A stretch of DNA of 51,517 nt. Source: Balneolaceae bacterium (GTDB lineage: Bacteria > Bacteroidota > Rhodothermia > Balneolales > Balneolaceae). The notes beneath the pieces are model-generated. The model did no database searches. It saw only the letters and a list, made by a program, of their open reading frames with translations, and had not been told where the DNA came from. The stretch spans positions 1-51,517 of the forward strand of contig SLPZ01000052.1 in assembly GCA_007131725.1 (NCBI GenBank). Direction: 5' to 3'. Position 1 is the stretch's first letter. Every line of letters starts with the position of its first letter. Below, in pieces: positions 43,253 to 51,517 of the stretch. The position numbers and the translations under genes are program-made.

Positions 43253-44455
43253 TCACCCTTTCGGCGTAAATGCCTGTATTCCAGTAATCTCCCTGCCCAA
43301 AATCAATCCGTGGATGTCGTACGTTCCCTCGTAGGTATTCACCGATTCGAGATTTACCATGTGATGGATCACTCGGTACTCTCCGGAAATGCCGTTGCCG
43401 CCGTGCATATCTCGCGAAACACGGGCAATGTTCAGCGCCTTGTTTACATTATTTCGCTTGGCGAGTGACACCATGCTCGGATGAAGCCGGCCCTGATCTT
43501 TCAATTGGCCGAGCCGCCATGCCAGCATCTGCATGGAGGTGATGTCGGTTAACATATCCGCCAGCTTGGTTTGCGGAAGTTGATTTGCTGCTATAGGTTT
43601 GCCGAACTGCTTGCGGTCGAGGACGTACTGCCGCGCTTTTTGGTAGCAAAATTCGGCCGCTCCAATCGCTCCCCACGCGATTCCATAACGGGCGCTGTTC
43701 AGGCACATAAACGGCCCCTTCAAACCGCGAATATCCGGAAATGCATTTTCATCGGGTACGAAAACATCTTCAAATACCATTTCGCCGGTGGAGGATGCCC
43801 GAAGGCTCATTTTGTGTTTGGTTTCGGGAACTGTGTATCCCTCCATGCCCGTTTCCACAATAAATCCGCGGATTACCGGATCGTCATCTTTTGATTCTTT
43901 CGCTTTCGCCCATACAATGCCGATATCGGAAATGGGCGAGTTGGTGATCCACATTTTTGCGCCATTCAAAATCCAGCCGCCGTCGGTTTTCAGGGCGTTG
44001 GTCGTCATCGAGGCGGGATCAGAGCCGTGATCAGGCTCGGTCAGGCCAAAGCATCCGATCATGTCTCCTGAAGCCAATTTTGGCAGGTATTTTTGTTTCT
44101 GTTCTTCTGATCCGAATTCCGAAATAGGGTACATCACCAGGGATGACTGTACCGACATGAATGAGCGGTAGCCCGAATCAACCCGCTCCACTTCGCGGGC
44201 AATGAGGCCGTAAGCGGTTTGGCTGGCACCGACTCCGCCATATTCGGGATCGATGGTGGCGCCGAGCAGGCCGAGATCACCCATCTCTTTTGCCATGCTG
44301 ATGTCAAAAATTTCCTCCTGGTTTCCCTCAAGAGCGCGCGGCTCAAGTTTTGTTTGAGCGTACTCCCGGGCGGTTTCCATGATCATTTTATCATCTTCGG
44401 AAAGCTCGGATTCAAATAGATAGGCATCGTCGATGTTAAACCGGTTTTTAGACAT
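43253..44455 (-). CDS. gcdH: Glutaryl-CoA dehydrogenase-type acyl-CoA dehydrogenase
   Basis: A 400-residue FAD enzyme. Close motif agreement with glutaryl-CoA dehydrogenase: ERVDSGYRSFMSVQSSLVM, GCFGLTEPDHGSDP, SLRASSTGEM and the end NTYEGTYDIHGLILGREITG, in which Glu376 is the catalytic base. GCDH converts glutaryl-CoA to crotonyl-CoA in lysine and tryptophan degradation. No partner pathway genes are adjacent (a thiolase is 11 kb away). Related acyl-CoA dehydrogenases have other substrates, so the exact assignment is likely but not certain. Confidence 0.88.
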   Translation of the reverse strand: MSKNRFNIDDAYLFESELSEDDKMIMETAREYAQTKLEPRALEGNQEEIFDISMAKEMGDLGLLGATIDPEYGGVGASQTAYGLIAREVERVDSGYRSFMSVQSSLVMYPISEFGSEEQKQKYLPKLASGDMIGCFGLTEPDHGSDPASMTTNALKTDGGWILNGAKMWITNSPISDIGIVWAKAKESKDDDPVIRGFIVETGMEGYTVPETKHKMSLRASSTGEMVFEDVFVPDENAFPDIRGLKGPFMCLNSARYGIAWGAIGAAEFCYQKARQYVLDRKQFGKPIAANQLPQTKLADMLTDITSMQMLAWRLGQLKDQGRLHPSMVSLAKRNNVNKALNIARVSRDMHGGNGISGEYRVIHHMVNLESVNTYEGTYDIHGLILGREITGIQAFTPKG

Positions 44456-44603
44456 ATCTGCGGAATTGAAAGGTTTGAAATAGTTTTTATCTCTTTATCA
44501 ATTTACAGAATTCCGTTTCGGGAAAAAACCTTGTATGAGGCGGACGGACATCAAAAATCTTCTAAAGTTTGTATATTACGACAAATCAAATAAAAGGTGT
44601 GTC

Positions 44604-44828
44604 ATGATTAAAGAAAAGATCCCTCAACTAAAAAAACTAAGTAAAAAGGAAAAAAGAATTTTAGCAGGAGAGTTATGGGACGAGGCAATGGACATTGACG
44701 ATATTGAACTTACCGATGATCAAAAAAAACTGCTTGATGAACGTATTGAATATGCAAAAGCCCATCCTGAAGAAATGATTCCCTGGCAGAGTGTTAAAAA
44801 GGATCTAACAAAAAAATACAATGGCTGA
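44604..44828 (+). CDS. Antitoxin, addiction-module component family
   Basis: A 74-residue acidic, helical protein. The start ATG at 44604 has AAGGTG upstream; the frame is open further back to 44535 but without family-like sequence. Features typical of the addiction-module antitoxins are the repeated Lys/Leu segment KKLSKKEKRILAGELWDEA, the region AKAHPEE and the ending PWQSVKKDL. It overlaps the toxin gene by 8 bases, which couples their translation. It would neutralise the ParE/RelE-like toxin and repress the operon. Confidence 0.87.
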   Translation: MIKEKIPQLKKLSKKEKRILAGELWDEAMDIDDIELTDDQKKLLDERIEYAKAHPEEMIPWQSVKKDLTKKYNG

Positions 44829-45117
44829 GATTGTATTATTAAAAAAGGCTGCTGAAGACATACAAAAATCAAGAGACTGGTATGATGAAAAAGAGGAAAA
44901 CCTGGGTAGGATGTTTGTAGAAAAGGTAGATGAGTGTATATCACGAATTTCGGAAAAACCAATAGCATATCCTGTAAAGTATAGGACTCTGCGAGCCGGA
45001 TTAGTAGCCACATTTCCCTATTCAGTGTTTTACAGTATTGAAGAAAATGATGTGATCAGAGTTTACGCATGTCTACATCACAAACAGAATACCGATCGTA
45101 TTCTTGATGAGAGATAA
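44821..45117 (+). CDS. RelE/ParE family toxin
   Basis: A 98-residue toxin of the ParE/RelE fold: EIVLLKKAAEDIQKSRDWYDEKEENLGRMF at the N-terminus, then RISEKPIAYPV, YRTLRAGLVATFPYSVFYSIEEND and the C-terminal VRIYACLHHKQN-like strand (read VIRVYACLHHKQN). Members either cleave mRNA at the ribosome (RelE) or poison gyrase (ParE); the target cannot be told. It is downstream of and overlapping its antitoxin, the usual order for this family, and converges with the orphan antitoxin gene. Confidence 0.9.
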   Translation: MAEIVLLKKAAEDIQKSRDWYDEKEENLGRMFVEKVDECISRISEKPIAYPVKYRTLRAGLVATFPYSVFYSIEENDVIRVYACLHHKQNTDRILDER

Positions 45118-45157
45118 TCAAGATTTGGTTATCCGCCAGAAAATTTTTTAAAAATTA

Positions 45158-45421
45158 TTAAGAACTTTTCAGTTCTCCCTTATTGTATTTGTGGATGATG
45201 CTCAAAATTAACGTTTGATAGGGAATTCCTTCTTCCATCGCCTTCACCTGTATGTCGCGGTAATCTTTTTCCGTAAGGCGAATGTTGATTCTCTTGTTTT
45301 TCAGCGTGCTCTGCTTGGCAGCTTCTTCAATCTCTTTTCGCTTTTCACTGCCGGAAGAAACCCATTCTTCCTGTTCGTACGATTCGATAATCTCTTTTTC
45401 TTCTTTATCTAAATAATCCAT
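45158..45421 (-). CDS. CopG/BrnA-type antitoxin, apparently without its toxin
   Basis: An 87-residue protein: an acidic N-terminus (MDYLDKEEKEIIESYEQEEW) and a C-terminal ribbon-helix-helix pattern KRINIRLTEKDYRDIQVKAMEEGIPYQTLI. That layout matches the CopG-type antitoxins paired with BrnT or other small toxins. The frame continues upstream to 45655, but that extension overlaps the amidohydrolase gene and is not protein-like. The region immediately upstream (45422-45561), where a toxin gene should be, contains none in any frame, only an inverted repeat. It is therefore an orphan or a remnant of a lost toxin-antitoxin pair. Confidence 0.75.
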   Translation of the reverse strand: MDYLDKEEKEIIESYEQEEWVSSGSEKRKEIEEAAKQSTLKNKRINIRLTEKDYRDIQVKAMEEGIPYQTLILSIIHKYNKGELKSS

Positions 45422-45455
45422 GTTTTTTTCATTTTCTTTATCAGAACGTTGTAAA

Positions 45456-45564
45456 TGATAAATGGTATGTCTGTTCCATCCAAAAAAAGTGCAAGCTCTA
45501 TCCACCATCTTTTGGCCGGGTGTGACAATCCAATTCAGACAGACATACCATTTTTTATTTATCA
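45456..45564. repeat. Long inverted repeat between antitoxin and amidohydrolase genes
   Basis: The left arm TGATAAATGGTATGTCTG (45456-45473) is repeated in inverse as CAGACATACCA...TTTATCA (45540-45564); the right arm carries a 7-base insertion in its AT part. The inner 11 bases and the outer 7 bases match perfectly. The arms are separated by 66 bases. The right arm includes the amidohydrolase stop codon. It could be a terminator/attenuator or the remains of a small mobile element. Confidence 0.7.
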
Positions 45565-48500
45565 ATGGGTTGTGCCGCAAGTGCATTGCGAATAGCCATC
45601 GGCTTGGATGATGGCGTGCCAGTCGAACTGCTCGCTGTAGCCTTCGCGCTCCCACCAGAAGGGCAGGCGCTCGCGCGGGTGGTTGCCGATTTCGTTCATC
45701 GTTGCTGCATCATATAAACGGCCGTTTAGCATGGTGTAAACCACATTTTCGGTATCCTTGATATCGTGGAGCGGGTTGCCGTTAATCACTATCAGGTCAG
45801 CCAGTTTGCCGGTTTCGAGGGAACCAATGTGATCGCCCATCCCGATGTAGTTAGCCGGGTTGATGGTAGCTGTGCGAAGGGCATCGTGGTTGCTCATGCC
45901 TCCCTGGGTAAACATCCAGGTTTCCCAGTGGGCAGCCAGCCCCTGCACTTGTCCGTGTCCGCCGATGTTTACGGTTACCCCGCGGTCGTGCAGTTCTTTG
46001 GCGGCGGCAGCACTCTGCATATGGCCTGCTTCATACTCCTCGTAAGGGATCATGGTGCGGTGGCGTGACCGTGAATCCACAAAACCACGCGGGGTAAATG
46101 TCAACAGACGTTCTTTTTCCCATACATTTGTGTGCTGGTACCAGTAATACTCGCCGCTCACACTGCCGTAGTTCACAACCAGGGTGGGAGTGTATCCTAC
46201 ATCTGATTCGCTCCACAGTGTCAATACATCATTATAAAGCGGATAGATTGGAACATTGTGTTCAATGCCGGTGTGGCCGTCCAGAATCATGCTCATGTTG
46301 TGAGTAAAGGTGGATCCCCCCTCAGGCACTACATTCACACCGATTTCACGGGCAGCCTCAAGCACCTGCTGGCGCTGGTCGCGCCGGGGCTGGTTGTAGC
46401 TTTTTACCGATGTGGCGCCAAAGGCTTTTGTTCTGCGCAGAGCCGAGCGGGCATCCTCAAGATTATTGATGACCGTTTTTTGCACATTTTCGGCTCCGTA
46501 AAGAATACGGCCGGTTGAGAAAACCCTCGGACCAACCATATTCCCGGCTCTCACCATTTCCGACTGTGAGAAAATCATCTCGGTATTTGATGAAGGATCG
46601 TGTACTGTGGTAACTCCATACGCCAGGTTTGCAAAATATTCCCATTGCTGATTCGGGCTAAGACCGTACCGGAAGTTCCCAATATGAGCGTGTGCATCCA
46701 CCAAACCGGGCATGATAGTCTTTCCGTCAACATCTTTTACATATGCATCATCAGGGATGGTAATTTCATCAACAGAACCAACCGATTCAATGCGATTGTC
46801 ACGCACAACTATGGTGCCGTTTTCAATCACTTCATCACCGTTCATCGTAATGATGCGGGCATTGGTAAAAGCTGTTACCCCAGAAGGTTTGTCGGAGTCG
46901 AGCTCCAGTCCGATCCGGATGCCATCGCTGTCACCCAGCGGCAGTTCTTCGGTCATGTCGCCATTCAGAAATTCAAAAGCTTTGGATAGCTCAACGCTGA
47001 AATACTCCTCTCCGAGAGTCCAGTGTAGTTTTTGTCCGTCTTGCGACCAGTGCAAACTGTAACCGGCATCTCTTGCCACATGCGTTACCGGGATGGCGCG
47101 GGTGTTGGCATGCAGGTCGATGTCGGAGCCAACCTTAGGCATCGGGGCGATGTAGACCTTATAAAGTTCGTGAAACGCCACCCATTCGTTATCAGGGCTG
47201 GGGGTGAACTCGAGGCCATACTGCGAGCTGAAATGGTGCCGTTCATCATGGCCGTTCAGATCCACACTGCGGAAGTTGGTTCCCTGCTGGAAAAAGATCC
47301 GGTTGCCGGCTGCATTAAATAACGGGCTGCTGCCTCCTGTCCGGATAAATGTCTTATCACCACCGCTCACCGGCATGGTGTAAATGCCTGGATTTTGGGT
47401 ATAAGCGTGTCCCTGGTGATTGTTGCCGCCATCCCGACGGAAAACAATAGTCTGACCATCAGGTGAGAATGAAGGCGTTCGGTAGATGCCTTTTTCAGTA
47501 GTGATTTTTTGAGGTGCTGCATTTCGCTGATCCATCCGCAATGTTTTAATAGCGCCAAAATCTTCATCACTCCAGGTTACCCAGGCAAGGTTGTTGCCAT
47601 CGGGAGAGAATACTGGCTCAAATTCAAGATTGGCTTCTCCGGTGAGCCGTTGTGGTGTGCCGTCCGGAAGCTCTTTCTTCCATAGGTAGCCCGCCGCGTT
47701 GAATACAATTGTATTGCCGTCGGGTGAAGTAATCGCATGACGAATGGCTTGCGCCGTGAATGTATCCGGGGCAGGATCGAATTCAAAATGAACCACATCG
47801 GCTAATTGATGATTTACCTCTGCCGTGAACGGGATTTCTTCCACTTCATAGGTGTTCACGTTCAGTTTTTGAATGCCGCCCATAGCCCAGAAAATCAGGT
47901 GATTTCCATCGGGTGTCCAGTTAAAATTGGTGTAGGGGCCGAATATTGCCCATGCTTCCTGCTGATCGCGGCTCAGTTCGTCGAAAACAGGTCGTTCAAT
48001 TCCGGTTTCGAGGTCGCGGAGGTAAAGCACCGATTTGGCCCGAACTCGTTTGATGAAAGCCATTTTGTTGCCATCGGGCGAAATGGTGGGAGAGATGGCG
48101 CCGCCCGGCCCGCCGGTTATCCGTTCAATTTCTCCTTTTTCGCGGTCATACCGATTTATCACATAAATCTGGCTGTTAGGATCTTTATTATACTGAAACA
48201 TACCGCCGGGATACACATCCTGGCTGTAATAAACATAGCGCCCATCGGGCGAAACAAACGGCTGGCCCTTGTCCTGCTGATCATTGGGCCGCTCGGTTAG
48301 CTGAATGCCTGAGCCGCCGGTGATGTGATACATCCAGATTTCGCCCGCACCCAGTGACCGTGCAGATGTGAAGTGTTTTCGGGCAACCAGATAATTACCA
48401 TCCGGAGTCCAGAATGCGTTGTTCAAAAGCCGGAAGCTCTCATCGGTGATTTGACGGGCATCTGAGCCATCGCGGTTCATCACCCAAATGTTATCACCGC

Positions 48501-48828
48501 CTCCGGCATCGCTGGTAAACGATATTTTGGAGCCGTCGGGACTGAACCTGGGCTGTACTTCGTATGCCAGGCTTTCACGCAGTACACTTGCTTCACCACC
48601 GGTTACCGGCATGATGTAGATATTGCCAAGAAGATCGAAGACAATTTCTTCACCATCGGGGCTAACATCCAGGTTCATCCAGGTGCCCTCGCTGGTTTTG
48701 AAACTGATTTCTGTGTAGTCTGCACGATGCTGAGTTACATCCCAGGCGTCGTTATCACCATCTTGAGAGAAAAGCAGATGAGGGTTAAATAGTAGAAAAA
48801 AAAGAAGGTATAAAAATAATCGTTTCAT
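45562..48828 (-). CDS. Secreted PD40-propeller amidohydrolase
   Basis: A 1088-residue protein: signal peptide (about 1-22), then TolB-type PD40 blades over about residues 40-600 (recurring SPDG turns), then an amidohydrolase domain (about 650-1075). The metal site of the TIM barrel begins with His713 and His715 (VDAHAHIG); Lys809 (TSVKSY) could be the carbamylated lysine, followed by histidines at 857 (IEHN) and 958 (GGHGQ), with the final NPANYIGMGDHIGSLETGKLADLIV typical of imidazolonepropionase/prolidase-like members. The protein is expected outside the cytoplasm and may be a dipeptidase or other amidohydrolase. It stands alone; a long AT-rich gap lies upstream. Confidence 0.88.
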   Translation of the reverse strand: MKRLFLYLLFFLLFNPHLLFSQDGDNDAWDVTQHRADYTEISFKTSEGTWMNLDVSPDGEEIVFDLLGNIYIMPVTGGEASVLRESLAYEVQPRFSPDGSKISFTSDAGGGDNIWVMNRDGSDARQITDESFRLLNNAFWTPDGNYLVARKHFTSARSLGAGEIWMYHITGGSGIQLTERPNDQQDKGQPFVSPDGRYVYYSQDVYPGGMFQYNKDPNSQIYVINRYDREKGEIERITGGPGGAISPTISPDGNKMAFIKRVRAKSVLYLRDLETGIERPVFDELSRDQQEAWAIFGPYTNFNWTPDGNHLIFWAMGGIQKLNVNTYEVEEIPFTAEVNHQLADVVHFEFDPAPDTFTAQAIRHAITSPDGNTIVFNAAGYLWKKELPDGTPQRLTGEANLEFEPVFSPDGNNLAWVTWSDEDFGAIKTLRMDQRNAAPQKITTEKGIYRTPSFSPDGQTIVFRRDGGNNHQGHAYTQNPGIYTMPVSGGDKTFIRTGGSSPLFNAAGNRIFFQQGTNFRSVDLNGHDERHHFSSQYGLEFTPSPDNEWVAFHELYKVYIAPMPKVGSDIDLHANTRAIPVTHVARDAGYSLHWSQDGQKLHWTLGEEYFSVELSKAFEFLNGDMTEELPLGDSDGIRIGLELDSDKPSGVTAFTNARIITMNGDEVIENGTIVVRDNRIESVGSVDEITIPDDAYVKDVDGKTIMPGLVDAHAHIGNFRYGLSPNQQWEYFANLAYGVTTVHDPSSNTEMIFSQSEMVRAGNMVGPRVFSTGRILYGAENVQKTVINNLEDARSALRRTKAFGATSVKSYNQPRRDQRQQVLEAAREIGVNVVPEGGSTFTHNMSMILDGHTGIEHNVPIYPLYNDVLTLWSESDVGYTPTLVVNYGSVSGEYYWYQHTNVWEKERLLTFTPRGFVDSRSRHRTMIPYEEYEAGHMQSAAAAKELHDRGVTVNIGGHGQVQGLAAHWETWMFTQGGMSNHDALRTATINPANYIGMGDHIGSLETGKLADLIVINGNPLHDIKDTENVVYTMLNGRLYDAATMNEIGNHPRERLPFWWEREGYSEQFDWHAIIQADGYSQCTCGTTH

Positions 48829-49280
48829 AATCCGGTTTTTAATTTGATAGAATCGAAGTTGATGTTACTAAATCTTTAAGAAAAACCTATAAAAATTTGG
48901 CACAAATTTTTGTAATGTTGATTGCAATAAACAAATTGTGATCAGGGTTCTTTAGATAAGGATCGGCAATGCCTTAAATCAGAACTAATATGTTTAGCAC
49001 ATTGTTATATTAAAGAGTAAAAGTTAAAATTACATTGTAAAAAGATGAATAAATCTATTAAATTAATTGATAATTCTATAAAAAATTAAAAAATTGATCG
49101 ATAATTTAAATGTCAATGGAAATCCATTTTCTTATAACAATATTATTAGAGTTTATAAATCAATTGAACATTAAATAAAAATAAATTTTTAGCGGAAAAA
49201 ACAAGGTTGGTATCGTGAGATATAAGTTATAAAATCACATCAGTACAGTATCAACTTCTTAACACAGAAGACCCGGACTA
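48829..49280. other. Divergent AT-rich intergenic gap, no gene seen
   Basis: About 450 very AT-rich bases between the amidohydrolase and the TPR gene, read in opposite directions, so it must contain two promoters. I see no open frame above trivial length and no clear terminator, RNA gene or repeat; several TA-rich stretches make promoter calling unreliable. Confidence 0.6.
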
Positions 49281-50612
49281 ATGAAATACATATTTTTTGG
49301 AATCATATTTTTTTTCACATCAATTAACATATCCAACGCTCAGGAAGCACAGGATGAACCTCCGTATGGTATGTCTGAACTGGAGGCATATTCCATTTTT
49401 ATTGATGCTTATCGAATGGACGACTATGAGTTAGCTACAATGTATGGTGAATGGATGATAGAGGCTGCACCACGAACTATAGAAGGATATGATGGTTTTG
49501 AACTTGAGCGACAGTTCGACAGAATGATAAATGTTTATGTAAGTATGGCTGAAGAAGAATCGGACCCTACGGAAATAACCAATCTCCTTGAAGAGGCAGA
49601 GCGGATTTTATACAGAGCTTATGAAGTATTTGATGAAGATGAGATCGACTACTTTGAATGGTACGTAAAACACGGACGTTTTTATCACGAAAATGCAGAG
49701 CATCTGGATGCAGATATGAATGACGCCATTTCCTATTATGAGCAGGCTTATGAAAGTGATTTTGACCGTTTTGTTAATCTGAATGACGGCTTTTTTGTAC
49801 AGGTAATGCTGACACATTATGCCACAGACGGCCTGCGTGATGAAGCGTTAGCTATGATTGATGAAGTAGAGCCGGTTGCCGGTATTCAATTAATGAACAC
49901 TATTGATGAAATACGTGAACTTTTGTTCGAGGGTCCTGAAGAACGAATTGATTTTATTGTATCGAGAATAGATGATGCTGAGGCTGCTGAGAAAGAAGAA
50001 ATGCTTCAGGATCTTGTGGATTTGTATGAAGAAACTTCGCAGCCGGATAAAGCAAGGCAAGCAGCAGTTGAGTTGTATCAGTTGAATCCTGATTTCAATA
50101 ACACAAAAAATGTTGCTGATATTTATCTGGGCGAAGGTAATTATGCTGAAGCTCTGAATTACCTGCAGGAATCAGTAGATTTAGCTGAAACAGATACACA
50201 GAAAAAAGAGGTGTTTTTGGAAATGGCCGAAACTCACCAGCAGCTCGATGATCTGCAGTCTGCACGCAGTTATGCACGTCAGGCGCTCGAAATTGATGAT
50301 GCTTTTGGAGAAGCTTACATGCGAATTGCATCCATTTATGCTGCTGCTGTAACAGAGTGCACGGGAGGTGAAGCTCTCGAACGAGAAGACAGAACTGTTT
50401 ATTGGCTTGTAATTGAATATCTTGAACGAGCAAAAGAGGCAGATCCATCGCTGGCATCAACGGCAAATAACAGGATTGAATCGTATGAAGCTGCAATGCC
50501 ATCTACCGAGGACAAGTTCTTCAGCGACTGGGAAGATGGAGAACCTTTCGATATTGACGGCGATCTGAAGGAATGCTACGCCTGGATTAACGAAACAACT
50601 ACTATTCGGTAA
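49281..50612 (+). CDS. Exported TPR protein
   Basis: A 443-residue protein with a signal peptide (about 1-21, ending SNAQ) and TPR-like repeats through the rest (DPTEITNLLEEAERILYRAYEVF; YAEALNYLQESVDLAETD; ARSYARQALEIDDAFGEAY). Unlike the two 34-36 kb TPR lipoproteins it has no lipobox and so is periplasmic or secreted. Two cysteines near the end (TECTGGEA and LKECYAW) could form a disulfide. No enzymatic motif is seen. It converges with the collagen-like lipoprotein gene. Confidence 0.85.
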   Translation: MKYIFFGIIFFFTSINISNAQEAQDEPPYGMSELEAYSIFIDAYRMDDYELATMYGEWMIEAAPRTIEGYDGFELERQFDRMINVYVSMAEEESDPTEITNLLEEAERILYRAYEVFDEDEIDYFEWYVKHGRFYHENAEHLDADMNDAISYYEQAYESDFDRFVNLNDGFFVQVMLTHYATDGLRDEALAMIDEVEPVAGIQLMNTIDEIRELLFEGPEERIDFIVSRIDDAEAAEKEEMLQDLVDLYEETSQPDKARQAAVELYQLNPDFNNTKNVADIYLGEGNYAEALNYLQESVDLAETDTQKKEVFLEMAETHQQLDDLQSARSYARQALEIDDAFGEAYMRIASIYAAAVTECTGGEALEREDRTVYWLVIEYLERAKEADPSLASTANNRIESYEAAMPSTEDKFFSDWEDGEPFDIDGDLKECYAWINETTTIR

Positions 50613-50615
50613 GAT

Positions 50616-50637
50616 GTTTGTGTTTTACTACACAAAC
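50616..50637 (+). terminator. Hairpin after the TPR gene
   Basis: GTTTGTGT (50616-50623) and ACACAAAC (50630-50637) form a perfect 8-bp stem with a 6-base loop, 3 bases after the TPR stop codon. No T run follows, so it is a weak terminator at best. Confidence 0.35.
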
Positions 50638-50785
50638 TAATCCAGTATCATTACTAAACCCCGATTTCTTTTTAGTACTTACTAATAGCGCAAACTTCTC
50701 TTTTGTGTTCCAAATCCCAGGTCAAAGCATCCGCTTGTGCCATTGTTATCGTTTCCGATGTCTTATTCAGTATTCTGACAAGCTC

Positions 50786-51322
50786 TCAATTCAAACGTTT
50801 CACTTCAACACCGAGCAGTTGCTCAAGTTCATTAAAAGTTTCAACACTCAGGAAAGTATCGACTTTTTGTGATTTTGCAGCAAAATCTGCCGGTATGTGT
50901 ACAGCGCGAATCAAAACATCTTCAAATCCGTCATTTGCACCGAGATTGTAATTAGCATCAAGAAAAATTCTCACATCAATCAATGTGAAATCATAATCTA
51001 TCAGAAGAGTACCCTGCGAATTAAACTCGGTAATGGGTAATTTTCGCCATACCTCAAGATCGTCTTCAGGAATATAGTCTTCCAGAATAAAAGCCAGCAT
51101 TACATCTTGTTCTAAAACCTCGATTTGAGATGGAATCTCCTGAAAATGCTGAAATTCGTTTTGCTGATTGAGCGTAGCATTAAACTCAAAAGAAACGGGC
51201 AGGATTTCTGGTCCCGGCGGGCCTTGAGGCCCTTCTGGTCCGGTGGGTCCCCGGTCTCCGCAAGAAGTAAGTGAAAAAAGGATAAATACGAATGCCGGAA
51301 AATAAATGATATAATTTTTCAT
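50786..51322 (-). CDS. Collagen-like short-stalk lipoprotein
   Basis: A 178-residue lipoprotein. The signal ends with lipobox SLTSC (Cys21); immediately after the cysteine come six Gly-X-Y triplets (GDRGPTGPEGPQGPPGPE, residues 22-39), a short collagen-like segment. The rest (about 40-178) is a beta-rich domain with no recognised family. Such Gly-X-Y stretches next to a lipid anchor probably act as a rigid or trimerising stalk. The function is unknown. It converges with the TPR gene; the remaining window upstream to base 51517 shows no further gene. Confidence 0.75.
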   Translation of the reverse strand: MKNYIIYFPAFVFILFSLTSCGDRGPTGPEGPQGPPGPEILPVSFEFNATLNQQNEFQHFQEIPSQIEVLEQDVMLAFILEDYIPEDDLEVWRKLPITEFNSQGTLLIDYDFTLIDVRIFLDANYNLGANDGFEDVLIRAVHIPADFAAKSQKVDTFLSVETFNELEQLLGVEVKRLN

Positions 51323-51466
51323 AATTATGAGATTTAGTGAACCTTTATGAATTGTACAGATTGCATAAACGGGTGTTTCATTTTTTTAAAAATTGAATAT
51401 TTATTGTATCTGTATGAAAAAGTTAGCTTTATAAGGTGAATGTCAAAATCGCATCATGATGCTACA

Positions 51467-51483
51467 TACCCGGAAACCGGGTA
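51467..51483. repeat. Small perfect hairpin near window end
   Basis: TACCCGG (51467-51473) and CCGGGTA (51477-51483) form a perfect 7-bp stem around AAA. It may be a terminator or the start of a structure that continues past the window. No gene is assigned in 51323-51517. Confidence 0.3.
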
Positions 51484-51517
51484 AAATCTGAGAGTGAGAG
51501 GCGCTGTTTAAACGGCA

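Noticed and set aside
45474..45539. Remnant toxin gene between the inverted-repeat arms
   Set aside because: I read the three minus-strand frames; none shows BrnT- or RelE-like sequence.
45422..45655. N-terminal extension of the orphan antitoxin frame
   Set aside because: The open frame overlaps the antisense/same-strand end of the amidohydrolase gene and its composition is not like a protein family; the ATG at 45421 gives a normal antitoxin.
48829..49280. Replication origin in the AT-rich divergent gap
   Set aside because: AT richness alone is not evidence; no DnaA-box cluster or dnaA/dnaN genes are visible.

Overview
The window reads as ordinary chromosome of a marine or halophilic member of the Bacteroidota/Balneolota group; Balneolaceae is my best guess, as an inference without a database search. 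The signs are a PorV-like outer-membrane protein next to a secreted protein with a type IX secretion (T9SS) C-terminal sorting domain, a CBM9/DUF5916 barrel protein, PD40 (TolB-type) propeller fusions, a DUF5683 protein, many TPR lipoproteins, few strong Shine-Dalgarno sites and a TAnnTTTG-type promoter box before rplU. No rRNA, CRISPR array, insertion sequence or prophage was seen. One tRNA is present (tRNA-Ser, anticodon GCU).

Layout. 0-6 kb, plus strand: end of an HPr gene, ptsI, a small glycogen-binding-fold protein, birA, tilS, hpt, tRNA-Ser and a UPF0316 membrane protein. 6-10.7 kb, minus strand: a HAD hydrolase, a small membrane protein, a nitrilase-family amidase, a Tat-exported aldo/keto reductase, a YjbQ protein and a divergent SDR. 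10.8-18 kb, plus strand: the DUF5916 barrel, typA, a class II photolyase, and a SatD/DUF3307 gene pair behind a strikingly regular operator-like array. 18-31 kb, minus strand: nine closely spaced genes running from PorV through an M6-like T9SS cargo protein, a gluzincin/PD40/barrel protein, DUF5683, PASTA, rpe, phoH and an MBL hydrolase to purine nucleoside phosphorylase. 31-41 kb: thiolase, a Cys/Met-metabolism PLP enzyme, two paralogous TPR lipoproteins, RidA, an M23 peptidase, an FAH-family enzyme, rpmA-rplU and lexA. 41-51.5 kb: a cyclophilin lipoprotein, a palindromic intergenic element, glutaryl-CoA dehydrogenase, a toxin-antitoxin pair, an orphan antitoxin next to an inverted-repeat element, a PD40-amidohydrolase, a TPR protein and a collagen-like lipoprotein.

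The best candidate for an undescribed system is at 16583-18033. Four 20-bp inverted repeats (TATCG-N10-CGATA) recur at an exact 29-bp period and end 8 bases before the start codon of a SatD-family gene. The SatD protein looks like a class III nucleotide-cyclase fold, with both metal-binding Asp positions apparently kept, followed by a helix-turn-helix. It shares a 4-base ATGA overlap with a DUF3307 membrane protein that carries His/Asp clusters in or beside its membrane segments. I infer an autoregulated, possibly nucleotide-sensing, membrane module; its function is unknown.

Other points of note are an M6-like secreted protein that has lost the His-Glu of its zinc motif, an SDR without YxxxK, a HAD protein with Met in place of the motif III Lys, a phoH gene without a usual start codon for its conserved N-terminus, and a long inverted repeat beside an orphan antitoxin.
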